From Asanoa siamensis (GTDB taxonomy: Bacteria; Actinomycetota; Actinomycetes; Mycobacteriales; Micromonosporaceae): a DNA stretch of 64,000 nucleotides. Within the stretch, counting starts at the first letter, position 1, and the number at the start of each line of letters is the position of its first letter. The notes under the pieces were generated by a model. That model saw nothing but the letters and a program-made list of their open reading frames with translations. It was not told the DNA's origin and did not search any database. The stretch covers positions 1 to 64,000 of the forward strand of contig NZ_BONE01000039.1 of the NCBI RefSeq assembly GCF_016862555.1, written 5' to 3'. Shown here piece after piece: positions 1 to 8,267 of the stretch. A program made the translations under genes and the position numbers.

Positions 1-3
1 GAG

Positions 4-546
4 ATGTCTCATCGACAGGTGCGGGACGGCGGCGACTTTCTCGTTACCCGGTGGGGCCGGGCCGCGTTCGTCGTGGTCCTGCTTGCCTTTCTGACTGTCC
101 TCGAGGCGGTCGTCGCGGGGCTGGCGGCTCTGGTCATGCTCGGCGCACTCGAGGTGGCGGCACCGGATCTGCTCCACGGACCCGGGCCGGCCACTGCGGC
201 TTGGTGGATCGCGGCGGTCCTGGCGATCCTCGAGGTGGCCAACATCGCCGTCCTTGCCCCAGGCGTCTGGCGGCGAGGGCTCGGTGAGACGGTCATGGAA
301 GGTCGCCTCGTGCCCTCCACCCCGCCGATGTCGACCGCCCTGACCGCCGTCTGGGCAGTCGTCGAACGGGCGGTCGCGGTGGGGATCGTCTTCGTCTGGC
401 AGTTTCGGGGATCCGCGGTCGCCCTCGTGCTGGTGGTCGCCGGCACAACCGCCGCTCTCGTTGCGGCGAGAGCGTTGAGCCGTCGTTGGCTCCGGCTGCG
501 CGAGCGACGACGCCAGGTTCGGTCACGTGCCGACGATTGCTCGTAG
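4..546 (+). CDS. Membrane protein of unknown function (start may lie upstream)
   Basis: The 180-residue product has about four hydrophobic segments (roughly residues 18-50, 65-88, 112-133 and 135-155) and a basic, arginine-rich tail, so it is an integral membrane protein. I recognise no family. The ATG lies four bases into the window, so no upstream signal is visible and the true start could be outside. Its 3' end overlaps the convergent regulator at 523-804 by 24 bases. Confidence 0.55.
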   Translation: MSHRQVRDGGDFLVTRWGRAAFVVVLLAFLTVLEAVVAGLAALVMLGALEVAAPDLLHGPGPATAAWWIAAVLAILEVANIAVLAPGVWRRGLGETVMEGRLVPSTPPMSTALTAVWAVVERAVAVGIVFVWQFRGSAVALVLVVAGTTAALVAARALSRRWLRLRERRRQVRSRADDCS

Positions 547-804
547 AGCCTCGACGTGACCGCGGTATGCCCGCTTTCCTTCTTTCGTCAGCGTCAGCCA
601 GATGCGTCGACTGTCGACACTGGAGCGTTCCTGTGCGACGTAGCCCGCGTCGACGAGTGCGGCCACCTGCTTGCTCAGTGCGGAGGCGCTCAGGTCGACG
701 GCGTCCTTGATGACGGACATCTCCACCGGGGTCCCGGCATCCAACATCGCGCAGATCTTCAGCCGGTGGGTGGGGTGGATGACCTGATCCAGTCGCGCCG
801 TCAT
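523..804 (-). CDS. Winged-helix transcriptional regulator (MarR/ArsR-like)
   Basis: A 93-residue single-domain winged helix. The recognition part reads SASALSKQVAALVDAGYV and the wing SSVDSRRIWLTLTKEG, the pattern of the small HTH_34-type regulators. I place the start at the ATG at 804, not further upstream, because it overlaps the stop of the membrane gene 801-1232 in an ATGA arrangement, which predicts translational coupling. Regulator and membrane protein form one unit transcribed from about 1232. The inverted repeat at 1236-1258 is a plausible autoregulatory site. The effector is unknown. Confidence 0.8.
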   Translation of the reverse strand: MTARLDQVIHPTHRLKICAMLDAGTPVEMSVIKDAVDLSASALSKQVAALVDAGYVAQERSSVDSRRIWLTLTKEGKRAYRGHVEALRAIVGT

Positions 805-1232
805 CGACGCGTGCTCCGGACGTGCACAGCCGCGCCCGCGGTGTAGCTGATCACCGCCCCGGCGGCACCCGCGAGGATGAGCCACCGCGGGCCGTCCGCT
901 GGCACGAGCACCGAGACGATCACGAAGGCCGCGGACAGGGCGGCGAGCACGCGGAAGCCTCGACTCGACGGAATCGCGTACGGCGTGCCGATCGCCCGGC
1001 CCACCCGGTAGTTGACCGCCGCCAGCGAGCAGGCCAGGGCGAGCGCGACCAGCGCGGCCAACGCGGAGGACTCGATGAGTCCCGTCAGCGCCAGACCGCC
1101 CAGCAGCAGCGCATTGGCCGGATAAAGCCAGATCGGCCAGGGGCGGTTGCGGACTGCACGCTGGACATGGGCGATGGCGGCAAGGTCGTTCGCCGCCTCG
1201 TACCGGCTCGGACCCGGACCGTTAGTTTCCAT
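801..1232 (-). CDS. Membrane protein, first gene of a regulator operon
   Basis: About 143 residues starting METNGPGPSRYEAAND, with an N-terminal cytoplasmic stretch and four hydrophobic segments. Small membrane proteins of this size commonly accompany PadR- or HTH_34-type regulators in actinomycetes, as here. An upstream ATG at 1268 is possible, but ATG 1232 has a TATAGT box seven bases before it (1240-1245), the usual layout of a leaderless actinobacterial transcript. Function is not recognised. Confidence 0.7.
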   Translation of the reverse strand: METNGPGPSRYEAANDLAAIAHVQRAVRNRPWPIWLYPANALLLGGLALTGLIESSALAALVALALACSLAAVNYRVGRAIGTPYAIPSSRGFRVLAALSAAFVIVSVLVPADGPRWLILAGAAGAVISYTAGAAVHVRSTRR

Positions 1233-1235
1233 GGC

Positions 1236-1258
1236 GGAAACTATAGTGGATAGTTTCC
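1236..1258. promoter_or_regulatory. Inverted repeat, probable operator of the 523-1232 operon
   Basis: GGAAACTAT and ATAGTTTCC flank a 5-bp spacer as a perfect inverted repeat. A further TAGTTTCC copy lies at 1223-1230, inside the start of the membrane gene. The palindrome covers the predicted -10 box, so binding would block transcription. The adjacent winged-helix regulator is the obvious candidate ligand (inference). Confidence 0.65.
1240..1245 (-). promoter_or_regulatory. -10 box of a leaderless promoter
   Basis: TATAGT on the minus strand lies seven bases before ATG 1232, with no Shine-Dalgarno sequence. It sits inside the inverted repeat 1236-1258. Confidence 0.55.
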
Positions 1259-1317
1259 AATGCGGCAACTACCGGCGAGTTCGCACGCACCCCACCAGCG
1301 ATGGGAGCCCATGCTCG

Positions 1318-1971
1318 ATGCCGTTCATCACCGAGACATTGGCGTACGACGGCGGACGGCAGGTCACCGCGTACGTCCCGGCGGGTCCGGCAACGGCAGT
1401 CGTCTTCACCGGCGACGGGCAGTCGGTCGCCACGTGGGCAGAGGCTCTGGAGGCCGCCGCACTGCCGCCCACGATGATCATTGGCGCGCACCGCGTCGAG
1501 GATGAGACGGTGCGGCTGCACGAGTACTCCCCGGGCCCGAGCACAGCCCCATTCGATCCGCCGCGGTTCGCGGCCCACGAGACGTTCTTCGTCGAGGACG
1601 TCCGTCGGTGGGCGGCGACCCGCCTGGGTGTCAGCCTGCCAACCAGCCGCACCGCGGTGTTCGGTGTCTCGGCCGGCGGGGAACTCGCGCTGGCCATGGG
1701 GATGCGCCATCCCGACATCTACGGCGCGGTCTTCTGCGCCTCGCCCGGGGCCGGCTACCAGCCGCCCACCGTGCTCCCCGTCCGGCTTCCCCGGACCTAC
1801 CTCGTCGCCGGCACCGAGGAACCGTTCTTCCTCGCCAACGCCACCCGGTGGGCCGACGCTCTCCGCGCGGCGGATGCGGACGTCGTCATGGCCGAACGGG
1901 CCGGCGCCCACGGCGGCGCCTTCTGGAAGCACGAGTTTCCGCTCATGGTCGCGTGGGCGTTCGGCCACTGA
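1318..1971 (+). CDS. Alpha/beta-hydrolase fold esterase
   Basis: A 217-residue cytosolic protein of the putative-esterase (esterase D-like) superfamily. The nucleophile elbow is FGVSAGGELAL near residue 120, a GxSxGG motif. An aspartate or glutamate around VAGTEEPF and a histidine in AGAHGGAFW near the C-terminus complete a plausible triad. The open frame extends to 1147, but the upstream part overlaps the divergent membrane gene and lacks family similarity, so I use ATG 1318, after a GGGAG at about 1302-1306. The 3' end overlaps CutC by 29 bases, convergently. The substrate is unknown. Confidence 0.8.
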   Translation: MPFITETLAYDGGRQVTAYVPAGPATAVVFTGDGQSVATWAEALEAAALPPTMIIGAHRVEDETVRLHEYSPGPSTAPFDPPRFAAHETFFVEDVRRWAATRLGVSLPTSRTAVFGVSAGGELALAMGMRHPDIYGAVFCASPGAGYQPPTVLPVRLPRTYLVAGTEEPFFLANATRWADALRAADADVVMAERAGAHGGAFWKHEFPLMVAWAFGH

Positions 1972-2683
1972 CCGCGCGACCCTCCGCGCAGAGCGCGGCC
2001 ACCTCGTCGGGGTCCGTCTCCAAGCGGTCGTAGCCGGGCGGGACGCCGACGCCGGCGTAGGACAGGTCGCCGGCTCGGGCGGTGCCCACGGGCCTGCGGG
2101 GCGCCGCGTGCAGGTCCTCGACGCCGGTCGCGGCGACGACCAGCGCGGCGTTGGCGGCCCGCACCCCGCCGCACGCCATCACGGTCACTCCCGTCCGGGT
2201 GGCCAGTTCCTTGATCAAAGGCGCACCATCGAGTACGGACCGGCGCCGGCCCGAGGTCAGTACCCGCGTGAAACCCAGGTCCGCCAACCGGTCCAGGGCC
2301 TGACGGGAGTCCGCGCTGACGTCGATGGCGCGGTGGAAGGTCGTCTCCAGCCCTTCGGCCGCGTCGACGAACCGGGCACACTCGGCCGCGACCGTGCCGT
2401 CCCCGGCCAGCGCGCCGACGACCACGCCCGCCGCGCCGTGCCGCCGTGCGACGGCGATGTCCCGGACGACGAGATCCACCTCGTCGCGCGAGTAGTGGAA
2501 GTCGCCGGGGCGCGGCCGCACGAGGACGTGCACCTCGGCCAGCTCGGCGGCGGCCTCGATGAGCGCCACGCTCGGGGTGAGCCCGCCGTCGGACAGGCCG
2601 GCGCACAGCTCGACGCGCGCGGCCCCGGCCCGGGCGGCGATCCGCACGCCGTCGAGCGACTCGACACTGATCTCGACGCGCAC
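1943..2683 (-). CDS. cutC: Copper homeostasis protein CutC
   Basis: The 246-residue TIM-barrel protein matches CutC along its length: the start VEISVESLDGVRIAARAGA, then RVELCAGLSDGGLTPS, VLVRPRPGDFHYS, TFHRAID, RVLTSG and VMACGGVR. CutC has been linked to copper tolerance in bacteria, although its direct role is disputed. Translation starts at GTG 2683 behind GGAAGGA. It is followed upstream by the kinase gene on the same strand, and may be co-transcribed with it. Confidence 0.9.
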   Translation of the reverse strand: MRVEISVESLDGVRIAARAGAARVELCAGLSDGGLTPSVALIEAAAELAEVHVLVRPRPGDFHYSRDEVDLVVRDIAVARRHGAAGVVVGALAGDGTVAAECARFVDAAEGLETTFHRAIDVSADSRQALDRLADLGFTRVLTSGRRRSVLDGAPLIKELATRTGVTVMACGGVRAANAALVVAATGVEDLHAAPRRPVGTARAGDLSYAGVGVPPGYDRLETDPDEVAALCAEGRAVSGRTPTRP

Positions 2684-2714
2684 GACGTCCGTCCTTCCAG
2701 GAGAGTCCGCGCGC

Positions 2715-3449
2715 TCAGACCGCGCGGACCTCGGCGAGGCGCCGCACCGAGTAGTCGTCGTCCCAGCAGACCGCCGCTTCCCAGGCCGCGGACGCCTGCG
2801 ACGCGACGTCGTACGCCGCGTCGTCGAGGTCCGCGGCGTTGTCCGGCAGCACCAGGTCCAGATCCGGTACGTCGACGTGCGACTCGTCCCAGTCGATCAG
2901 CCCGACGCGATCCGCCGTCATGCGGACGTTGCCCAGGTTGTCGGGGTCGCCGTGCACCACGCAGGTCCGGCGGCCGGCCAGCCGCGCCCAGGCCGCCCGG
3001 CAGCGGGCCACGCCTTCCGCGGGCATCGCGCCCAGGTCGACCTTCGTCCCGGTCTCGACGTGCAGGAGGTCGGTCGACGATCGCCAGCCCGGGCGTTGCG
3101 GCCAGCCCCGCGTCAACCGGTGCACCTCGCGGAGCGTCTCGGCCACGCGACCCCAGTCGGCCCGCGTCTCGGGCGGGACGCCCGCCACGTAGGTCATCAC
3201 CACGAGACCGTCGGCGAACAGGCGGCCGTCGTCGGTCGGGATCGGCACCGGCACGGTCAGGCCCGCGCGGTCGAGATGGGCGAGGAGCGACGTCTCCCAG
3301 GCGAGATCGGCGTCGCTTCTGGTGCCGAGACGGCCGACCGCGCGGCGTCCGCGGACGCGTACGCTCCACACGTCGTTGGCCACCCCGCCTGACAGCGGTG
3401 CGACCGCCGCGGCGTCGTCACCCCACCGCGCGAGCACGTCCCACCCCAT
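2715..3449 (-). CDS. Aminoglycoside phosphotransferase-family kinase
   Basis: A 244-residue protein with the APH/choline kinase fold. The catalytic loop is VVHGDPDNLGN (His166, Asp168, Asn174) and the metal-binding motif LIDWDESH (Asp186), followed by DLDLVLP. Such proteins phosphorylate aminoglycosides or other small alcohols; this one cannot be assigned a substrate, and resistance should not be assumed. Upstream, TACGCT stands seven bases before the ATG, so the mRNA may be leaderless. Confidence 0.8.
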   Translation of the reverse strand: MGWDVLARWGDDAAAVAPLSGGVANDVWSVRVRGRRAVGRLGTRSDADLAWETSLLAHLDRAGLTVPVPIPTDDGRLFADGLVVMTYVAGVPPETRADWGRVAETLREVHRLTRGWPQRPGWRSSTDLLHVETGTKVDLGAMPAEGVARCRAAWARLAGRRTCVVHGDPDNLGNVRMTADRVGLIDWDESHVDVPDLDLVLPDNAADLDDAAYDVASQASAAWEAAVCWDDDYSVRRLAEVRAV

Positions 3450-3456
3450 CGGTCAC

Positions 3457-3462
3457 AGCGTA
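3457..3462 (-). promoter_or_regulatory. -10 box of a leaderless promoter (APH-family gene)
   Basis: TACGCT on the minus strand, seven bases before ATG 3449, without a Shine-Dalgarno sequence. Confidence 0.45.
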
Positions 3463-3530
3463 ACGGCTGCTGCCGGCGAGACCCGACGACGGATGGACTG
3501 CGGCTGATGGGGCAGGGGAGGATCGGGATC

Positions 3531-3962
3531 GTGGATCAACGAGATGAGCAGTATCTGCGCCGGGCTGTCGCGCTGGCGGCCGCGGCGCCGGCGGTCGGTG
3601 GCCGGCCTTTCGGGTCGCTGCTGGTGGGGCCGGACGGCGCGGTCCTCGCCGAGGACCACAACACCGTGCCCGGTGACGGCGACATCACCGCCCATCCCGA
3701 GCTCAAGCTCGCCCGATGGGCGGCCCGTGAGCTCGACGCGGCGACGGCCGCCGGGACCACCATGTACACCAGCTGCGAACCCTGCGACATGTGTGCGTAC
3801 GCCATCGACCGCTCCGGGTTGGGTCGGGTGGTCTTCGCCCTGTCGAGCGCGCAGTTCCAGGAGCTGTCGGGGGTCGCCGCGCCGAAACGGGTCGAGCGTG
3901 CCGGTCCGGCACTGTTCGACGAGGCACGCGTACCGATCGACGACTTCTTCGGTCAACCCTGA
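3531..3962 (+). CDS. Nucleoside/nucleobase deaminase (CDA fold)
   Basis: A 143-residue zinc-dependent deaminase of the cytidine/dCMP/guanine deaminase superfamily. The zinc ligands are His55 in the HPE motif and Cys85 and Cys88 in CEPCDMC; Glu57 would be the proton shuttle. The usual HAE is HPE here. GTG 3531 is the likely start because GGGGAGG at 3515-3521 lies nine bases before it, while ATG 3507 has no ribosome binding site. It resembles guanine deaminase or the tRNA-adenosine deaminase group; the substrate is not resolved. Confidence 0.85.
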   Translation: MDQRDEQYLRRAVALAAAAPAVGGRPFGSLLVGPDGAVLAEDHNTVPGDGDITAHPELKLARWAARELDAATAAGTTMYTSCEPCDMCAYAIDRSGLGRVVFALSSAQFQELSGVAAPKRVERAGPALFDEARVPIDDFFGQP

Positions 3963-4031
3963 CCTGTTTTACGGCCGCCCCCTCCCGGGTACACGATCTT
4001 CAGTCGTCTGTTGCCGATCCGAGGAGATCAG

Positions 4032-4361
4032 ATGAGTGGCGTCGCCAACCCGGCCACGGTCGAGCAGTGCCTGCGCATGGGGGCCGGCTTCACCGAGGGT
4101 GACCGGACCTGGATCGCCGAGCAGTTCGGCCCGCTCGACACGCGCCTCGCGTCCTTCGACGCCGACGCGACCGAGCTGGAGATCTCGGTCAAGGACCGGC
4201 AGTCGCCGGGCCAGAAGGTCACTCTGGAGTGCTGGACCCGCGACCTCGACAAGATCGTCACGACCTCGACGGAGGACGACCTGCACGCCGCGGTCATGGA
4301 CGTCCGCGACGACCTGCGCCGCCGCCTGACCGACGCCAAGGGCCGCCGCAGCCCGAGATGA
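4032..4361 (+). CDS. Small HPF/RaiA-like (ribosome hibernation) domain protein
   Basis: A 109-residue protein. The central part (LDTRLASFDADATELEISVK, then a cationic strand, then a helix ending DDLRRRLTDAK) has the beta-alpha order and charge of the S30AE domain of HPF/RaiA, which binds the decoding centre of resting ribosomes. The long C-terminal dimerisation domain of actinobacterial HPF is missing, so this is a stand-alone short form or a relative. GAGGAGA at 4021-4027 sets the ATG at 4032. It ends at the terminator 4361-4416. The family call is tentative. Confidence 0.55.
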   Translation: MSGVANPATVEQCLRMGAGFTEGDRTWIAEQFGPLDTRLASFDADATELEISVKDRQSPGQKVTLECWTRDLDKIVTTSTEDDLHAAVMDVRDDLRRRLTDAKGRRSPR

Positions 4362-4416
4362 CGCACGGAAAAGACCGCCGCCGGGACCAGAAACTGGTCC
4401 CGGCGGCGGAGTGCGT
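4361..4416. terminator. Bidirectional intrinsic terminator
   Basis: CCGCCGCCGGGACCAG at 4375-4390 and its exact complement at 4394-4409 form a 16-bp stem with an AAA loop; outer ACGCAC/GTGCGT arms pair as well. It lies exactly between two convergent genes and serves both. There is no U-tract, as is usual in actinomycetes. Confidence 0.85.
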
Positions 4417-6860
4417 TACGGGCGGATCGTGATCGTCGCCGTGCGGTAGTTCTTGCGGTTCTTCTCGGGGTCGTAGTTGTTCTCGACGTTGCCGGCGGCG
4501 TCCACCGAGAACCAGTTGAACGTCGTCGTCCGCGTCACGTGGAAGACCTGGCCCGGCTCGCGGAACTCCGTCGCCTCGTAGCGGGGCGAGTCGAGCGTCG
4601 GCCGGCTGCCGTCGGTCGTGTAGTAGATCGTCGCCGGCTCGTTCGTCTCGAACCGCACGTCGACCGGACGCGTGAACCTGCCGCTGCCGGGGACGAGGTC
4701 GGACTTCGGGTCCTTCTTGTCCTTGCCCCACTCCGCGGCGATCCGGAACATCTCCATGATGCCGTTGGCGTACTCCATCGTCTCGGAGTGGCCGCTGACC
4801 AGGTCCGGCACGCCCTCCCACGGAGGCTGGAACGAGCCGCCCTGCCAGTTGCCGGTGGCCGGGTTGTAGACCGAGCCGCCGACCTCCCAACCGAAGGCGT
4901 AGATGCCGTAGGTGTGGTAGAGGTCCTCACGCACGTTGCCGGCCGACGAGTAGAGCACGTCCGACGAGCCGCCGACGTTCTCCGGCGTCACGACCGTCTC
5001 CCGGTAGTTCTTGACCTGCGAGAGGATCCGACCGGCCGACTGCCAGTAGAACGCCTCGTCGCCGAGCGGCGGGCGCGGCGTGGTGATCCGGCCGTCCGCG
5101 ATGTAGGCGCCGGGCTGCCAGAACAGCTGGCCGCCGTTGGAGTGCACCGACATCATGAACTTGATGTTCTGGTACTTCTCGACCAGCCAGATGATGTTCT
5201 TCGACTCCGGCTCCGACAGTTCCGCCGGACCCTGGTAGTTGCCGCTGGTGCAACTGGTCGACGCGCCGTCGTACCCGTCGAAGCCGGAACCCACCCGGTA
5301 GTTGCGGTTCAGGTCGACGCCCCAGGAGTCGCGGCGGCCCGGGTCGGCGTTGGCGTCCTCGCAGTGGTTGGTCATGTTCTTCCGCTGCGAGGCGAAGTTG
5401 TAGAAGCTGTAGTTCGCCCCGTCGGGGTTGTTGGAGAGGATGAAGAAGACGTCGGTGTCGTTGACGATCTTCTTCGTCTCCTTGTCGGTCCTGTAGTTGT
5501 GCACCAGCCGCTCGGCCGCTTCCAGCGAGGTCGTCGCCGGCACCCACTCGCGGGCGTGGTCCTGCGCCTGGATCAGGACGCCGGGCTTGCTCATGTCGCG
5601 GTGCTTGCCGATCCGCAGCACCGGGATCGTCTTCGGCCCGCGGGGCACCTCACCCTCGGGCGCGCCGACGCGCTTCTGGTCGAGGGAGTCGGTCAGCGCG
5701 ACCGGTGCGGTCGTCGCGGCGACGACGCCGGTGCCCGTGTTGGTCCGGTACGGGTGGGCCCGGTCGACCAGCCCCTGCGACTGGGTCTCCAGCGCCGCCG
5801 ACACCTGCGCGGCGGTGCTGGCCAGCGCGCCGCCGGCGTCCTTGGCGAGCAGGACGCGGATGGCCTTGCCGGTCACCTCGACGCCGAGCGGCAGGTCGGC
5901 GCCCGGCCGGTCGACGAACTCGACGGTGATGTCGTTGCCGCCCTGGTGGCCCCACGCCGCCGAGCTGACGACGACCGCGGACTCACCGGTGCCGCCGATC
6001 GTGGCCTGCGCCTTGCGCTGGTAGCCGTTCGTCCGGTTGGGCAGGTAGATGATCTCGGCGATGTCCGGGTACTGGGCGGCGATCTGCTCCGCCCGCGTGT
6101 ACAGCTGCTGCGGGTGCTTGTAGCCGTCGATGAAGTTGGACTTGTAGCCCGGGTTCTCCGTCAGCGGCGGGGGAGCGTCCTCGAGCCAGTCGGAGACCGT
6201 GCCGATCGCGACGCCGCCGGTCGAGCTGGTGACCCTGATCTCGTGCGGGCGGGCGTCCAGCTTGAACAGGTTCCGGTGGAACATGTACTCCCCGGAGTCG
6301 ACGAAGCGGCTCATCGAGCGGGCGAAGCCCCACGGGGTGCCCCGGCCCGAGTCGTTCTCGAGCTGCATGCCGACGATCGGGTCGGCCTGGGCGCCTTCGG
6401 TGGTCCGGGCCTCGACGTAGAGGAAGCCCTGGCCCTTGGTGGTGAACCAGTCCGCGCGGACGACCCGCACGGTCTCCTCGTGGGTGAGCGGCACGGCGGA
6501 CCGCGCGGCGGTGCCGGCGAGGCCGCCGTCCGCCACCTCGGGCCACGCGAAGCCCGCGCCGTCGGCGAGGATCTTGACGCCCAGCGCCTTCAGCTCGGCG
6601 ATCTCCGCGTCGGTCGCCACCGCCTCGCCCTCGATGCCGTTCGGCACCCGCGTGAGGCCGTGCTCGATGTCGAAGCCGGCGTCGTTCACCTTCTCGAGCA
6701 TCGCGGCGCCGCTCAGCTCGATCCGGACGGAGCGCGCTCCCTCCGGGGTGGACGGCGCGGCCGCGGGGTCCGCGCCCGCGGACGGAGTTGCCATCAGGAC
6801 GCTGCTGGCCACCACGGCTGGCAGCGCCAGAAGTGCGATCCGCAGTCGTCTGCGTCGCAT
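4416..6860 (-). CDS. Secreted zinc carboxypeptidase, M14 family
   Basis: An 814-residue exported metallocarboxypeptidase. Residues 1-30 are a Sec signal peptide (basic start, hydrophobic core, cleavage near SAGA-DP). The catalytic domain shows QDHAREW (zinc ligands His435, Glu438), the substrate-binding DLNRNY (about 516-521), the third ligand His573 in SVHSNGG, and the catalytic glutamate Glu659 in GWEVGG. The C-terminus (about 700-814) has a chitobiase/Fn3-like fold reading PATIYYTTDGSRP and TFNWFSVDAAGNVE. An extra domain of about 115 residues (roughly 290-405) interrupts the catalytic domain after YLPNRTNGYQRKA. It likely trims peptides outside the cell for nutrition. Confidence 0.93.
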   Translation of the reverse strand: MRRRRLRIALLALPAVVASSVLMATPSAGADPAAAPSTPEGARSVRIELSGAAMLEKVNDAGFDIEHGLTRVPNGIEGEAVATDAEIAELKALGVKILADGAGFAWPEVADGGLAGTAARSAVPLTHEETVRVVRADWFTTKGQGFLYVEARTTEGAQADPIVGMQLENDSGRGTPWGFARSMSRFVDSGEYMFHRNLFKLDARPHEIRVTSSTGGVAIGTVSDWLEDAPPPLTENPGYKSNFIDGYKHPQQLYTRAEQIAAQYPDIAEIIYLPNRTNGYQRKAQATIGGTGESAVVVSSAAWGHQGGNDITVEFVDRPGADLPLGVEVTGKAIRVLLAKDAGGALASTAAQVSAALETQSQGLVDRAHPYRTNTGTGVVAATTAPVALTDSLDQKRVGAPEGEVPRGPKTIPVLRIGKHRDMSKPGVLIQAQDHAREWVPATTSLEAAERLVHNYRTDKETKKIVNDTDVFFILSNNPDGANYSFYNFASQRKNMTNHCEDANADPGRRDSWGVDLNRNYRVGSGFDGYDGASTSCTSGNYQGPAELSEPESKNIIWLVEKYQNIKFMMSVHSNGGQLFWQPGAYIADGRITTPRPPLGDEAFYWQSAGRILSQVKNYRETVVTPENVGGSSDVLYSSAGNVREDLYHTYGIYAFGWEVGGSVYNPATGNWQGGSFQPPWEGVPDLVSGHSETMEYANGIMEMFRIAAEWGKDKKDPKSDLVPGSGRFTRPVDVRFETNEPATIYYTTDGSRPTLDSPRYEATEFREPGQVFHVTRTTTFNWFSVDAAGNVENNYDPEKNRKNYRTATITIRP

Positions 6861-6999
6861 GCTTCCTCCTAGGTCTCAAGCGCTTCGGGTACGACGAGTC
6901 GCCGGGCCACAAAGGACCGCGCTGGCCGCGAGCGAACTGGGTGCGGTCAGCGTATTTGCATCTGTCGTTCCCGCAGCCGGAAGCAGCGGATCTTGAGTA

Positions 7000-8213
7000 T
7001 TACTTGAGCTGCTGGAACCGGCGCGCCTTCGGCACCTCGACCGCCGCGTCGTCCGGCAGCAACCACAGCGGGTTGCCGAAGCCGAGCGGCCCACCGTCGG
7101 CGCCGGACACCTCGACCCGCAGATAGCGCCCGCCGGCCCGGTCGAGCCGGAACGGCAGCGGCCCGGCGGCGAAGGCGGTGGCGGGGAAGGTGTGCCGGGC
7201 GATGCTCGGGGTGGTCGCCCCCGTGCGGTCGCAGACGCCGACCACGACGTCGACGGACGCGCCGCCGGGCAGGTCCGAAGCCACGATCCCGACCGACGCG
7301 TACGCCTGGTCGGTCCTGATGACCTGGCCCATCGCCGGTCGTCCGTCGACGGTCAGGTCGAGCGTGCCGGTCGGCCACAGCCGCTGGTGGTTGAGGAAGA
7401 CCTGGCCGGCCGCCAGACCGGCGAGCAGGTCCTTCGCCCGGCGCGACCGGGACCAGACCGAGGTGTGGAAGAGGTGCTGCTGGGGCCAGTCCCGGCCGCC
7501 GTGGTCGTCGTTCTGGCTGGTCGCGGTCAGGAAGATCGCGTTGCGGGCGGCGACGTCGAACAGCGCGAACCGCTGGTCGGTGACGGTGAAGTCGCCCTCC
7601 GAGTCGACGGTCTCCATCAGGTCGCAGTCGAGCGCCCGGGCGGCGACCAGCTCCGCCGGGTCGATCGGCGGGTGGTTGTACTGCACGAGCGCGCCGCGCC
7701 GGTGGTACCAACGCACCATCTCCCGTGCCGCCGCCACGCTGTTGTCCTTCACCGGCGCCGTGCCACGGTCCGGGTACGGGAACAGCGCGAAGTGCTCCAT
7801 GAAGACGTTCATGTGCCGCACCATCGACACCTCGGGGCCGAGCAACTGGGTGATGTCCGGGTACTGCCGGCCGAGCCGCCGCATCAGGTCCCGCTGCTCC
7901 CGGACGGCCCAGCGGACCTGGTCGCGGGTCCGCCTGATCCGCAGGTGGTCGAACACGCCCTGCCCGGTGGCGCCGTTGCGGGCCCGCACGCCGAACCGCA
8001 GGCGGGCCAGGGCCGAATCCTCGGCGACCAGGTCCGCCCAGAACCGCCTGATGTCCCGCAGCGGCCGGATCCGCAGGGTCTGCCGGTCGCCGGCACGGTG
8101 ACGACACCGGTCAACCCGCCCTCCACCGTCCGGGACGCCGGGCCGCCGAGCACGTAGCAACCCGCGGGCCGGCCGGCCAGGGCGGGCCGGTACGACGTCT
8201 CGATCTGGAACAC
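7000..8213 (-). pseudogene. Frameshifted gene, possible PHP-type metal-dependent hydrolase
   Basis: The body (FWADLVAEDSALARLRFGV to the end at 7000, about 365 residues) has good codon use and contains HMNVFMEHFALFPYP, YNHPPIDPAEL and TSQNDDHGGRDW, which recall PHP-like phosphoesterase proteins of actinomycetes. Its plausible beginning lies in another frame, from GTG 8213 (MFQIETSYRPALAGRPAGC to VVTVPAT). The two join near 8085-8100 if one base is restored, where ACCGGCAGACC would read GDRQTL. An upstream GGAAAGGGGA stands before ATG 8224 in a third frame. Either a sequencing error or a real inactivating deletion. Confidence 0.6.
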
Positions 8214-8267
8214 GACCTGAGCATGCGTCGTCCCCTTTCCGCCCGGTGAGTAACGAGCGCGCCGCGG

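Noticed and set aside
1147-1317. Longer N-terminus of the esterase
   Set aside because: It would overlap the divergent membrane gene and its operator; similarity to the family starts at ATG 1318.
1481-3463. 660-codon open frame on the plus strand
   Set aside because: Antisense to cutC and the APH-family gene and overlapping the esterase; it is Arg/Pro/Ser-rich with no domain, an effect of high GC.
4539-6872. 777-codon open frame opposite the carboxypeptidase
   Set aside because: Antisense to a gene with a signal peptide and all M14 motifs; its product is low-complexity Arg/Val/Leu.
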